Assembly (NCBI RefSeq): GCF_028462495.1
Contig: NZ_JAQOWX010000032.1
Span: forward strand, 1 to 47,484
DNA: 47,484 bases
Reading direction: 5' to 3'
Source of the DNA: Roseateles_E sp005503085
GTDB lineage: Bacteria > Pseudomonadota > Gammaproteobacteria > Burkholderiales > Burkholderiaceae_C
Position 1 is the first letter of the stretch. Each line of letters begins with the position of its first letter. Positions 7,826-16,211 of the stretch are shown piece by piece. The notes beneath the pieces are model-generated. The model made no database searches. It was not told the DNA's origin and saw nothing but the letters and a program-made list of their open reading frames with translations. The position numbers and the translations under genes were made by a program.

Positions 7826-8567
7826 GCCAGCGAGTTGCAGCGCTATAAGTGCCGCAACTGCGCCAAGGTGTTCAACGCCTTGACCGGCACACCGCTAGCG
7901 CGACTGCGTCAAAAGGCCAAGTGGCTGACTCAGGCACAGGTGTTGCGCCGAGGGGCTGAGCGTGCACCAGACGGCGCAGTGGTTGGATGTCGCGCCAAGC
8001 TTCGCGTTTCGCTGGCGTCACCGTTTTCTGCAACTGCCAAAAGACGTCAAGGCGCATGCTCTGCTCGGCGTGATCGAGGCGGACGAAACCTTTTTCCTGC
8101 GCTTGTACAAGGGGCAGCAAGTCAAGGGGCGCGCCCGGCGTCGGCGCGGCGGCAGTGCCGCCAAGCGAGGCTTGTCTGATGAGCAGGTGCCTGTGCTGGT
8201 GGCGCGCGACCGCTCGGGATTGAGCATGGACTTCATCTTGGAAGTGGCGGACAAGGCGCACGAGCTTGCCGTTCTGGCGCCACTGCTCGCCAGCGACTCC
8301 ATCCTGCGCTCGGACGGCGGTGGCGGGTTGGTGGCCGTCGCACGCAAGCTCGACATCGAGCGCCATGTGCTCAATATGTCCAAGGGTTCGCGAGCACAGG
8401 GGCCGTGGTATTTTCAGAACGTCAACGCTTATCATGGTCGACTCAAAAACTGGATGGCGCGCTTCAAGGGAGCCACCTCTTACCTAGCCAGTTATCTTGG
8501 GATGGTTCGGAGCCAATGGATCGGTCGCCTCGAACTCGCGACCAGATCGCGTCATTGCTAGCTCTGG
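7826..8567 (+). pseudogene. IS1595-family transposase remnant, truncated and frameshifted
   Basis: The first frame begins inside the N-terminal zinc-ribbon region (ASELQRYKCRNCAKVFNALTG), so the true start is missing. Near the G4 run at 7952-7955 the homology moves to another frame (TAQWLDVAPSFAFRWRHRF). That frame carries the DDE-type core VIEADETFF, SDGGGG and NVNAYHGRLKNWM, the signature of the ISXO2-like IS1595 transposases. Around 8500 it shifts again to a frame reading LGWFGANGSVAS. With a lost 5' end and at least two frameshifts it cannot be active. I could not identify terminal inverted repeats or target duplications. It sits 4 bp after the stop of the 5299 lipoprotein gene. Confidence 0.85.
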
Positions 8568-8925
8568 CTGCAGCCATGTGATCGCAGGCCTCAAAAAGAC
8601 CTTTGCTGCGAACAAGGCCCGATGCACCGCGATGCGTCACTGGCCGAGAGCGGGATGCTCATATTCGGGCTCCGCAGCCCAACAGGAGTCTTGCCGAATC
8701 GCAGCGCACGGAAGACGCGACGAAAATTGCGGCGAGGAAAGCCGAGCTGGATGAGGCTTGCCACGATTTGGCCGAAGCTGAAAAGCCGCCAATACCAAGG
8801 CATCCCCCAAAATAGGTGGCGTGGCATCTAATCTCTTTAAGTTATTTCGGGCACAGTAGCGACCACACGAAGTGACCGCATGCCCTCCAGGGTGGCGAGA
8901 TCATGTTTGGCCCGAGGGGGGGTGA
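8568..8925. other. Intergenic stretch behind the IS remnant, no supported gene
   Basis: About 360 bp with only short open frames. One plus-strand frame (about 8690-8815) reads like a charged helical fragment (AARKAELDEACHDLAEAEK) and could be a relic of another element, but it has no start signal and no recognised family. The RBS of the next gene (GAGGGGGG) is at the end of this stretch. Confidence 0.4.
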
Positions 8926-11900
8926 ATGCGTTTTTGGCAGCTCATAGCACAGGCGTGCCTGTCCATCAATATATTGGCCGGCTGCGGCGGCGGTGGTGGG
9001 GGCGAGCCTAACACCAGCACACCTCCGCCCGCTGCGGCTGCCATCGTGGGCCAGCCCTCCGACCAGACTGTCATAGAAGGCAGCGCAGCAACATTTGGAG
9101 TGACTGCGGTCAACGCAGTCGGATATCAATGGCAGATCAAATCTGCCGGAGGATCGTTCACCGACATCGCTGGAGCGACATCAGCGACCTACACGACATC
9201 AGCGACGGTTACTTCAATGACGGGTACGCAATACCGCGTCGTAGTCACCGGTAGCACTAACTCGGTTACGAGTTCGGCCGTCGTGCTGACCAGCATGACG
9301 CTAGTCATCGCCCCAACGATCATCGTGCAGCCGCCTGCCATTGCCTTGACCGAGGGGCAGTCGGCCAACTTCTCGGTGACGGCCACTGGTACGTCGCTAA
9401 CCTACCAATGGCAGGTGAGCATTGACAACGGAATTCATTGGGTCCATATCGACACAGCCACAAGCGCGACCTTGAATGTCACCGCAGTCGCCGTGCCCGA
9501 CAACGGCAAGCGCTATCGCGTTGTCGTCCGCAATGCTGCGAGCAGCATCGCCAGCGATGCTGCTTTGCTGACAGTGCAGGCGGCACCCGCCGTGCCGTTC
9601 TTCACCACACAGCCGGCTAACACCTCGGTCACTGCCGGCCGTAGCGCCATGTTCAGCGCGATGGCCAACGGCAACCCGGCACCGGCGATTCAGTGGCAGG
9701 TCAGTACCAATGGTGGCAGTGCATGGACCGATCTGCCGGGGGCCGTCGCCGGTAGCTATGCTATCGCGGCAACGACGAAGGCCGACGATGGTCGCCAGTA
9801 TCGTGCGGTCGCAACGAATACCGCCGGCTCGCAGACCAGCATGCCTGCGCTGCTTACCGTGGAACCGGCGCCGGTGGAGCCTCGTTTCGTGACCTCCCCT
9901 GCCGATGTCGCGACAACAGCGCCGACGGGCGCGGCTTTCACGGTTGCCACGACGGGCACACCGACCCCGACCCTGCAGTGGCAGGTGAGCACTGACGGCG
10001 GTACGAGTTGGAGCAACGTCACGGGTGCTACCGGCGCCACGCTGAGCTTGGCCACGACAACACTGGTCGACTCAGGGAAGCGATTTCGCGCGGTTGCTAC
10101 AAACACTGCCGGTGTCGTCGTCAGTACTGTAGGCACGCTGACCGTCACACCAGGTTTCACCTTCTCGGTGCATCCGGCTGACGCCAGCATCAGTGCAGGG
10201 GAGGCCGTGTCCTTCACTGCGTCGGCAGAGGGTGCGACTGCAGTGCAGTGGCAGGTCAGCTTGGATGAGGGGACCACCTGGCAGGACATCCGATGGGCCA
10301 TGGGCACCGTCCTTGCGCTACCAGCCACTGCACCATGGGACGCCGGCAAGCGTTTCCGTGCTGTCGCAACTCAGGGGATCCGTACCATCAAGAGTCTACC
10401 TGCGAAGTTATCGTTCCACAGCATCCCAGCAACAGGGCTGAGCCTGCTGGCGGGGCAGATCGGGGGCTTCGGCAGTACTGACGGTAGAGCTGGAGCGGCG
10501 CGCTTCAACGAGCCCCGAGGCATCGCCATGGCACCCAATGGCGACATGGTTGTCGCCGATCACCTCAATTCCACGATAAGAAGAATTAGACCTGACGGCG
10601 GCGTGACAACCTTGGCCGGCTCGCCGCTGGCATCGGGCAGCGGCGACGGGACAGGTGCGGCGGCGCAATTCCGGAAGCCGCACAGCGTCGCGGTCGATGG
10701 TGCTGGCAACGTTTACGTTGCTGATGATTCGGCCGGTCTTCGCAAGATCACACCGGCCGGTGTCGTGACGACACTGGCGCATGGGGGCGGGGCAAGTGCG
10801 CTTGCTGTCGACGGTGCGTCGAACGTCTATGTCGCCAACCGCAGCATTCGCAAGCTTTCGCCGACCGGCCAGTTCAGCGTGCTTGTAGACGAAGTCACCG
10901 CCGACCTCGCTGATCCCAAAGGTATGGCCGTGGATGCGGCCGGAAATATCTACGTGAGCGATACCGATAACGGGCGAATCCGGAAGATCACATCTGCTGG
11001 CGTGGTATCCACGGTAGCCGGCGTGAAGGGGGACCGACAGATGGTCGACGGCACCGCCGTCGAGGCGCGTTTTCAGGCCCCTAAGGGGATTGCTGTGGAC
11101 GCAGTTGGAAACCTCTATGTCGTTGAAGGCCTTGGGGCCGCAGTCCGCAAGATCACGCCGACGGGCATAGTGTCGACATTGGCTGGAGGCTCCGGCAATC
11201 ATGGCCTGCTCGATGGGATGGGGCGTGCAGCGGAGTTCGCTTGGCCATCCGGTATCGTGGTCGATGCGATGGGGCACCTCTTTGTCGCCGATACCGACAT
11301 GCATCGCATCCGCAAGATCACGCCGGCTGGCGACGTCAGTACCTTCGCCGGTGCACCGCCGACTTGGAGCAGCGTTGACAGCATCGGCAGCCTGGCACGC
11401 TTCGGCGAACGGCTTTCAGGAGGCATGGGCCTGGCGGCGGACACTGCGGGCAATATCTATGTCGCCGATTCCGGCAGTCGCTCGATCCGCAAGGTGACGC
11501 CGAACGGCTCGGTGAGTACGCTGCCGGGTCAGGCGACTGCGCCCGATTGGCTCACTGGTGTCAACGCACCGGATGATGTGGACATTGATGCCAATGGTCG
11601 TCTGTATGTGGCCCAGATGTTCGGTCACGGCTTTCACACCGTCAATGCTGGTGGCATCGTGTACTCGCTGTTCCCCGGCGTCGATCGTGTCGCGGTTGAC
11701 GCGAACGGAAATGTCTACACCTCCAGCATCCAGAGCATTTTGAAGACCACACCACAGGGTGCGGTCACACTTCTGCCGCAGGTCGGCCGAGTTGGAGCGG
11801 TTGACGCGGCCGGTAATCTGTATATCTCGACCGGCACAACCATCGAAAAAATATCGCCAGCGGGCGTCGCGTCGACGTTGGCTGGCCTAGCGGGAACCAA

Positions 11901-12177
11901 GGGGGCGGCTGACGGTACCTGCAGCTCAGCGCGTTTTTACGACGTGGGACCGATGGCGTTCGATTCGCTTGGCAATCTGTATGTGGCGGACAACCAGACG
12001 ATTCGCAAGCTTACGCCAGACTGTACCGTCACGACGGTACTCGGGATGCCAGGCCTGCAGGGGGTTGTGCTCGGCAGCAACGGGCGCCTGTCGCACCCGA
12101 AGGGCCTCGTAATGCTCGACTCAAAGCGCATGGCTATTGCATCGGAGAACGCGGTGTTGCTGTTCACGATGCCTTAG
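8926..12177 (+). CDS. Lipoprotein with five Ig-like domains and an NHL-repeat beta-propeller
   Basis: Predicted exported lipoprotein of 1083 residues. The signal peptide ends in LAGC (Cys20), followed by six glycines and a Pro/Thr linker. Five Ig-like domains lie at about 40-123, 132-217, 225-312, 321-407 and 411-497. Each carries a YQWQ/IQWQVS-type core strand and an ending such as GKRYRVVV.N or GKRFRAVATNTAG. None has the classical Ig cysteine pair. From about residue 505 to the end, NHL-type repeats recur (GIAMAPNGDMVVAD, AVDAAGNIYVSDTDNGRIRK, GIVVDAMGHLFVADTDMHRIRK), forming one or two beta-propellers. These folds usually bind partners or glycans; no catalytic residues are evident. Start ATG 8926 has a purine-rich RBS. 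The neighbouring lipoprotein shares the Cys-polyGly tether and propeller theme but not the middle domains. Confidence 0.87.
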   Translation: MRFWQLIAQACLSINILAGCGGGGGGEPNTSTPPPAAAAIVGQPSDQTVIEGSAATFGVTAVNAVGYQWQIKSAGGSFTDIAGATSATYTTSATVTSMTGTQYRVVVTGSTNSVTSSAVVLTSMTLVIAPTIIVQPPAIALTEGQSANFSVTATGTSLTYQWQVSIDNGIHWVHIDTATSATLNVTAVAVPDNGKRYRVVVRNAASSIASDAALLTVQAAPAVPFFTTQPANTSVTAGRSAMFSAMANGNPAPAIQWQVSTNGGSAWTDLPGAVAGSYAIAATTKADDGRQYRAVATNTAGSQTSMPALLTVEPAPVEPRFVTSPADVATTAPTGAAFTVATTGTPTPTLQWQVSTDGGTSWSNVTGATGATLSLATTTLVDSGKRFRAVATNTAGVVVSTVGTLTVTPGFTFSVHPADASISAGEAVSFTASAEGATAVQWQVSLDEGTTWQDIRWAMGTVLALPATAPWDAGKRFRAVATQGIRTIKSLPAKLSFHSIPATGLSLLAGQIGGFGSTDGRAGAARFNEPRGIAMAPNGDMVVADHLNSTIRRIRPDGGVTTLAGSPLASGSGDGTGAAAQFRKPHSVAVDGAGNVYVADDSAGLRKITPAGVVTTLAHGGGASALAVDGASNVYVANRSIRKLSPTGQFSVLVDEVTADLADPKGMAVDAAGNIYVSDTDNGRIRKITSAGVVSTVAGVKGDRQMVDGTAVEARFQAPKGIAVDAVGNLYVVEGLGAAVRKITPTGIVSTLAGGSGNHGLLDGMGRAAEFAWPSGIVVDAMGHLFVADTDMHRIRKITPAGDVSTFAGAPPTWSSVDSIGSLARFGERLSGGMGLAADTAGNIYVADSGSRSIRKVTPNGSVSTLPGQATAPDWLTGVNAPDDVDIDANGRLYVAQMFGHGFHTVNAGGIVYSLFPGVDRVAVDANGNVYTSSIQSILKTTPQGAVTLLPQVGRVGAVDAAGNLYISTGTTIEKISPAGVASTLAGLAGTKGAADGTCSSARFYDVGPMAFDSLGNLYVADNQTIRKLTPDCTVTTVLGMPGLQGVVLGSNGRLSHPKGLVMLDSKRMAIASENAVLLFTMP

Positions 12178-12350
12178 CCGATCACGACAACTCTGTCATG
12201 AACACCATGGAACACCGGCCGCCACTGCTGCAACAGGTTCTGAACGAATCTGGGCAGCCCGGCGCCTCAGTCGTACGGGGCGCCCAGCAGGGCGGGCTCG
12301 ACGCGAGCTTGGACATTGAGTTAAGCATCTCATCTAAGTCGGCCGAGCCA

Positions 12351-12379
12351 AAGAAAAAGGCCTTGAATATCAAGGCCTG
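12351..12379 (-). terminator. Rho-independent terminator downstream of tRNA-Ala
   Basis: Inverted repeat AGGCCTTGA (12358-12366), loop ATA, TCAAGGCCT (12370-12378). Read on the minus strand it is followed by a T-rich run (complement of 12351-12357). It lies 11 bp beyond the tRNA 3' end. Confidence 0.8.
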
Positions 12380-12389
12380 AGGATTCGCG

Positions 12390-12465
<76 letters not shown>

Positions 12466-12604
12466 GATGCGAGCAAAAAGTATAGCAATCGCACAAGCCA
12501 TCATGGCCGGGCCTCACTGCGGGTTTTCGGCGAGAGCGCGCGTGGGGCGGGCTGGGGGACACTTGTGGCCATCTCGGTCCGCAACGACAAGCAAAGGATG
12601 CCCC

Positions 12605-13486
12605 ATGGCCGACCACGCTCCCGAGTGGTTTGACACGCAGTACGACAACCGGGCCCGCGTGGCCGACAGCGCGCAGATCCTCGAGCGCTGGACGCGGGCG
12701 GCGCAGCTGTCGCGCGAGAAATCGGCGTGCCGGCTGGACCTGGCTTATGGCCCGCATGCCAGCGAGCGCCTGGACCTGTTCCCGGCCCAGACCGAGCACT
12801 CGGCGCTGGCCCCGGTGCTGGTCTTCATCCACGGCGGCTACTGGCGGGCGCTGGACAAGGCCGATCATTCCTTCCTGGCCCCGGTCTTCACCGACGAGGG
12901 GGCGATGGTGGTGATCCCGAATTACGCGCTGTGCCCCGGCGTCAGCATGGAACACATCCCGCTGCAACTGGTGCAGGCCCTGGCCTGGGTCTGGCGGCAT
13001 GCGGCCGAGCATGGCGGCGATCCGAACCAGATCGTGCTGGTCGGCCATTCGGCCGGCGGCCATCTTGCGGCGATGCTGGCCTGTTGCGACTGGAAGGCGG
13101 TGGCACCGGATCTGCCGCGCCATCTGGTCAAGGGCGTGCTGTCGATCTCGGGCCTGCATGATCTGGAGCCGCTGCGCCATGCGCCGTCCTTCCAGCGCGA
13201 TCTGCGCCTGGATGCCGATGCGGTGCGGCGCCTGAGCCCGGTCAATTTTCCGGCGCCCGACGAGACGCCGGTGTACTGCGTGGTCGGCGCCAAGGAGAGC
13301 GAGGAGTTCAAGCGCCAGAACGGCCTGCTGCGCCAGGTCTGGGGGGCGCGCAGCGTGCCGGTCTGCGAGGAGGTGCCAGGTCTTGACCATTTCAGCATAC
13401 TGCACGATCTGGCCAACCCGGAAGGCCGCAGCCATCAGCTGGCGCGCAAGCTGCTCGAACTGCGTTGGTACAGCGGCCTGTTGTAG
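12605..13486 (+). CDS. Alpha/beta hydrolase (esterase / kynurenine-formamidase-like)
   Basis: A 293-residue serine hydrolase. It has the oxyanion-hole motif HGGYW (about residues 76-80), typical of the hormone-sensitive-lipase/arylformamidase branch. The nucleophile elbow is GHSAGGH (Ser about 146), and there is a late His in GLDHFSILHDL, giving a plausible Ser-Asp-His triad. Lack of a signal peptide suggests a cytoplasmic enzyme. The HGGYW variant recalls N-formylkynurenine formamidases, but no kynurenine pathway genes are nearby, so the substrate is open. ATG 12605 has AAAGGA about 7 nt upstream. The gene runs tail-to-tail with yitT, with only 3 bp between stop codons. Confidence 0.85.
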   Translation: MADHAPEWFDTQYDNRARVADSAQILERWTRAAQLSREKSACRLDLAYGPHASERLDLFPAQTEHSALAPVLVFIHGGYWRALDKADHSFLAPVFTDEGAMVVIPNYALCPGVSMEHIPLQLVQALAWVWRHAAEHGGDPNQIVLVGHSAGGHLAAMLACCDWKAVAPDLPRHLVKGVLSISGLHDLEPLRHAPSFQRDLRLDADAVRRLSPVNFPAPDETPVYCVVGAKESEEFKRQNGLLRQVWGARSVPVCEEVPGLDHFSILHDLANPEGRSHQLARKLLELRWYSGLL

Positions 13487-13489
13487 TCC

Positions 13490-14110
13490 TCAGGTCGCCA
13501 TATAGCGGCCGGGCCGGTGATTGACCGCCAGCGCGGCATTGATGGCCGCCATGCCCAGCAGCGACAGGCCGATGCGGTCGGCCGGCACAAAGGCGGTCGA
13601 GGCCAGCAGGATGAGCGCGTCCAGCCCGGCCTGCACATAGCCGGCACGCCAGCCGTAGCGTTCCTGCAGATACAGCACCAGCACATTGAGCCCGCCCAGG
13701 CTGGCTCGGTGGCGAAACAGGATCAGCATGCCGGCGCCGATCAGCAGGCCGCCGGCGATGGCGCCGAACCAGGGGTTCAGATCGGCAAAGCGCAGCCAGC
13801 GCGGCAGCAGCTCGGACAGCAGCGACATCAGGCTTACCGCCAGCACGGTCTTGACGGTGAAGGCCAGTCCCAGCCGGCGATAGGCCAGCCAGTAGAAGGG
13901 CAGGTTCAATGTGAAGAACAGCGCGCCGAAAGGCAGGCCGCTGCCGTAATGGATCAGGAAGGCGATGCCCACCGTGCCGCCGGTCAGCATGCCGGCCTGC
14001 TTGAACAGGGCCACGCCCAGCGCGACGAACAAGGTGCCGGTGATCAGCGCCTGCGCGTCCTCGAACAGGCTGTGACGGAAGCTGCGGCTGCTCAGCCTGG
14101 CATTGCTCAT
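13490..14110 (-). CDS. YitT family membrane protein
   Basis: A 206-residue integral membrane protein with five to six hydrophobic segments, matching the DUF161/YitT family. It starts MSNARLSSRSFRHSLFEDAQ and carries the family-like stretches TGGTVGIAFLIHYGSG and FRHRASLGGLNVL. Members are thought to be transporters but their substrates are mostly unknown. This form lacks the cytoplasmic C-terminal DUF2179 domain found in many Firmicute members. It overlaps the upstream DUF2788 gene by 4 bp (ATGA), so translation is probably coupled. It is the last gene of the map-glnD-mnmH run. Confidence 0.85.
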   Translation of the reverse strand: MSNARLSSRSFRHSLFEDAQALITGTLFVALGVALFKQAGMLTGGTVGIAFLIHYGSGLPFGALFFTLNLPFYWLAYRRLGLAFTVKTVLAVSLMSLLSELLPRWLRFADLNPWFGAIAGGLLIGAGMLILFRHRASLGGLNVLVLYLQERYGWRAGYVQAGLDALILLASTAFVPADRIGLSLLGMAAINAALAVNHRPGRYMAT

Positions 14111-14325
14111 TCGACGATGCCGCTGAGGAAAAACTTGATCACGCCCTTGGCCGCGAAGCCCACCAGGCCAAAGCCCAGGCCCAGCAGCAGGATGAAGGTA
14201 CCCAGCTTGCCGGCCTTGGACTCGCGGGCCAGCTGCAGAATGATGAAGACCATATAGAGCATGAAGGCGGCCACGCCGAAGCTCAGGCCGAAGGTCGCGA
14301 TCTGCTCCTCGCTGTAGCCGAACAT
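14107..14325 (-). CDS. DUF2788 family small membrane protein
   Basis: A 72-residue protein, MFGYSEEQIATFGLSFGVAA at the N-terminus, with two hydrophobic helices (about 12-34 and 43-66) separated by a basic loop (LARESKAGKLG). Length and layout match the DUF2788 family of Proteobacteria, whose function is unknown. ATG 14325 is chosen because an upstream in-frame start would overlap the DUF2189 gene and add sequence of wrong-frame composition. It lies 5 bp after the stop of the DUF2189 gene and overlaps yitT by 4 bp. Confidence 0.82.
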   Translation of the reverse strand: MFGYSEEQIATFGLSFGVAAFMLYMVFIILQLARESKAGKLGTFILLLGLGFGLVGFAAKGVIKFFLSGIVE

Positions 14326-14330
14326 CGCCG

Positions 14331-15104
14331 TCAGTCCTTGGGGCTCACCAGATCGCGGTAGGCATGCCAGCTGGCATGGCCCAGCAGCGGCAGGATCACG
14401 ATCAGGCCCAGCATCAGCGTGAGCATGCCGATCAGGGTCAGCCCCATGATCAGCAGGGCCCACAGCGCCACCGGCGCCGGATGCTCGAGCACGACGCGCC
14501 AGCTGGTGAATACCGCGGCGAGCACCGAGACGCGGCGGTCCAGCAGCATCGGGATCGCGACCACGCTGGAAGCGAACACCGGTGCGGCCAGCAGTGCACC
14601 CAGCCCCAGCCAGGCCTCGAACAGCAGCGACTGTTCGCTCAACACCACCTGGCGCAGAAAGTCCAGCGGCTTGGCGATGGCGCCGGGGGCGAACACCGTG
14701 ATCAGCGAGGCCGAGGTCAGCACCCAGCCGCTGCCGGCCAGGGCCAGCAGCAGGCCGAACAGGATCAGCCGCCCGTCATGCGGCCGCCAGGCCTGCAGCA
14801 CGGTGCTCCAGCCGGGACGCTCGCCACGCTCCAGCGCACGGCTGATCGCATAAAGCCCGGTGGCCAGGATGGGGGCGACCAGCAGAAAGCCACTGAAGGC
14901 GCCGGCCAGCAGCCAGAAACGCTCGCGCGCCAGCCAGAAGATCAGGCTCCCGCCGGCGGCCATCAAGAGGCCATGGGCCAGCGAGGGGCCCGGGCAGCGG
15001 CGCAGATCGGCCAGACCGCGCGCCAGCCAGCCCAGCGGGCGCAGCAAGGGGATGGGCTTGACGCCGAAACGGCGCGATTCCTGCAGGGCGTGTTGGGTTC
15101 GCAT
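14331..15104 (-). CDS. DUF2189 domain-containing membrane protein
   Basis: Integral membrane protein of about 257 residues with six hydrophobic segments and a cytoplasmic N-terminus (MRTQHALQESRRFGVKPIPL). The pattern of an initial soluble leader, LARGLADLRRCPGPSLAHGL, then paired helices matches DUF2189, a family with unknown function and a resemblance to cytochrome-c-oxidase-linked membrane proteins. ATG 15104 is used; a GTG at 15137 would add 11 residues and sit 15 bp after mnmH, and neither start has a strong RBS. It is part of the compact minus-strand cluster ending in yitT. Confidence 0.78.
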   Translation of the reverse strand: MRTQHALQESRRFGVKPIPLLRPLGWLARGLADLRRCPGPSLAHGLLMAAGGSLIFWLARERFWLLAGAFSGFLLVAPILATGLYAISRALERGERPGWSTVLQAWRPHDGRLILFGLLLALAGSGWVLTSASLITVFAPGAIAKPLDFLRQVVLSEQSLLFEAWLGLGALLAAPVFASSVVAIPMLLDRRVSVLAAVFTSWRVVLEHPAPVALWALLIMGLTLIGMLTLMLGLIVILPLLGHASWHAYRDLVSPKD

Positions 15105-15152
15105 CGAGGATCCGATAGTGCCAGTGCGAGTGTGCACCCGTCTTGACCTGGA

Positions 15153-16211
15153 TCAGGTCGGCAGCTGTCGTGCCAGGTCTTGCAGCGCCGCCGGCTCGGC
15201 ACTGGCCAGCTCAAGCCGGCGCGCCTGGGCCAGCTGCGGAAAATGGCCCTGCAGCGAGCGCTCGTAGCCGGGGTCGTAGTGCTCGCGCATCAACGCGGCG
15301 AACAGCGTGGCCCAGTGGCCGGCGCGGGCCTGGGCCTGCCAGCCGCGCACCGTGTCGCGGCCGCGCAGCGTGATCAGGCCATCGATCAGGGTGCAGAAGC
15401 CCTCGGGATCGGCGCGGAAATGCGCATAGTCCTGCAGCAAGAGTTCGACCCGCGCGGCCTCGGGCAGCTCCAGCCACAGGCAGGGGCTGGCGCGCATGCG
15501 CTCATGCAAGGCCTCGGGCACGCGCAGCTGGCCGATCTTGCGGCTCTCGCTCTCGACATAGATAGGCCTGGATGGGTCGAGCGCGCGCAGGCGCAGCCAT
15601 AGCAGGCTGTCGAAGCGCTTCTGGCTCGGCTGGGGCTCGCCGGGCAGGCCACCCAACACCGAGCCGCGATGCGCGGCGCAGGCCTCCAGATCCAGCACCT
15701 GGGCGCCCTCGGCGGCCAAGGCCTGCAGCAAGCGCGTCTTGCCGCTGCCAGTGCGGCCGCACAGCAGCTGCAGCTGCAGGGCTGCCGGCCATTGCGCCAG
15801 GTCCTCGCGCACCTGGGCCCGGTAGGCCTTGTAGCCGCCTTGCAGCTGGCGTGCCTTGAAGCCGATCTGGCCGAGGAACCAGGTCATCGCGCCGGACCGC
15901 TGGCCGCCGCGCCAGCAATAGACTAGCGGCCGCCAGCTCTTGGGCAGCGGCGCCGAATGCGCATCCAGATGGGCGGCGATATTGCGTGCCACCATCGCCG
16001 CGCCGATCTTGCGGGCCTCGAAGGGCGAGCTCTTGTAGAGCGTGCCAACGACGATGCGCTCTTCGTTGCTGAGCACCGGCCAGTTCAGTGCGCCGGGCAG
16101 ATGGTCCTCGGCGAACTCGGCCGGCGTGCGCACATCGACGATGGCATCGAAGCGGCCCAGCTCGGCCAGCGCCTCGGGCGCCGCGACGACATGGGAGGGC
16201 AGGGTGCTCAT
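15153..16211 (-). CDS. mnmH: tRNA 2-selenouridine synthase
   Basis: A 352-residue enzyme that converts 2-thiouridine at wobble position 34 of tRNAs for Lys, Glu and Gln to 2-selenouridine via a geranylated intermediate, using selenophosphate. An N-terminal rhodanese domain (about 10-130) has the active Cys in YCWRGGQRSGAM. A P-loop domain follows with Walker A GRTGSGKT (about 155-162) and the conserved ESESRKIG. Length is close to E. coli MnmH (364). The start overlaps the glnD stop by 4 bp (ATGA), which argues for coupled translation and fixes the start at 16211. Its activity needs selenophosphate synthetase (SelD), which is not in this window. Confidence 0.93.
   Translation of the reverse strand: MSTLPSHVVAAPEALAELGRFDAIVDVRTPAEFAEDHLPGALNWPVLSNEERIVVGTLYKSSPFEARKIGAAMVARNIAAHLDAHSAPLPKSWRPLVYCWRGGQRSGAMTWFLGQIGFKARQLQGGYKAYRAQVREDLAQWPAALQLQLLCGRTGSGKTRLLQALAAEGAQVLDLEACAAHRGSVLGGLPGEPQPSQKRFDSLLWLRLRALDPSRPIYVESESRKIGQLRVPEALHERMRASPCLWLELPEAARVELLLQDYAHFRADPEGFCTLIDGLITLRGRDTVRGWQAQARAGHWATLFAALMREHYDPGYERSLQGHFPQLAQARRLELASAEPAALQDLARQLPT

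Noticed and set aside
7826..8567. Possibility that the two-frame transposase uses programmed frameshifting
   Set aside because: IS1595-family transposases are usually made from one frame, the N-terminus is missing, and a second shift occurs near 8500, so decay is the simpler explanation.
8591..8827. Short ORFs on both strands between the IS remnant and the NHL lipoprotein
   Set aside because: No start signals and no recognised family; the charged plus-strand stretch may be a relic but cannot be supported as a gene.
12198..12380. 60-residue plus-strand ORF after the NHL lipoprotein
   Set aside because: Its last codons are the tRNA-Ala terminator hairpin, it has no RBS, and its sequence has no family resemblance.
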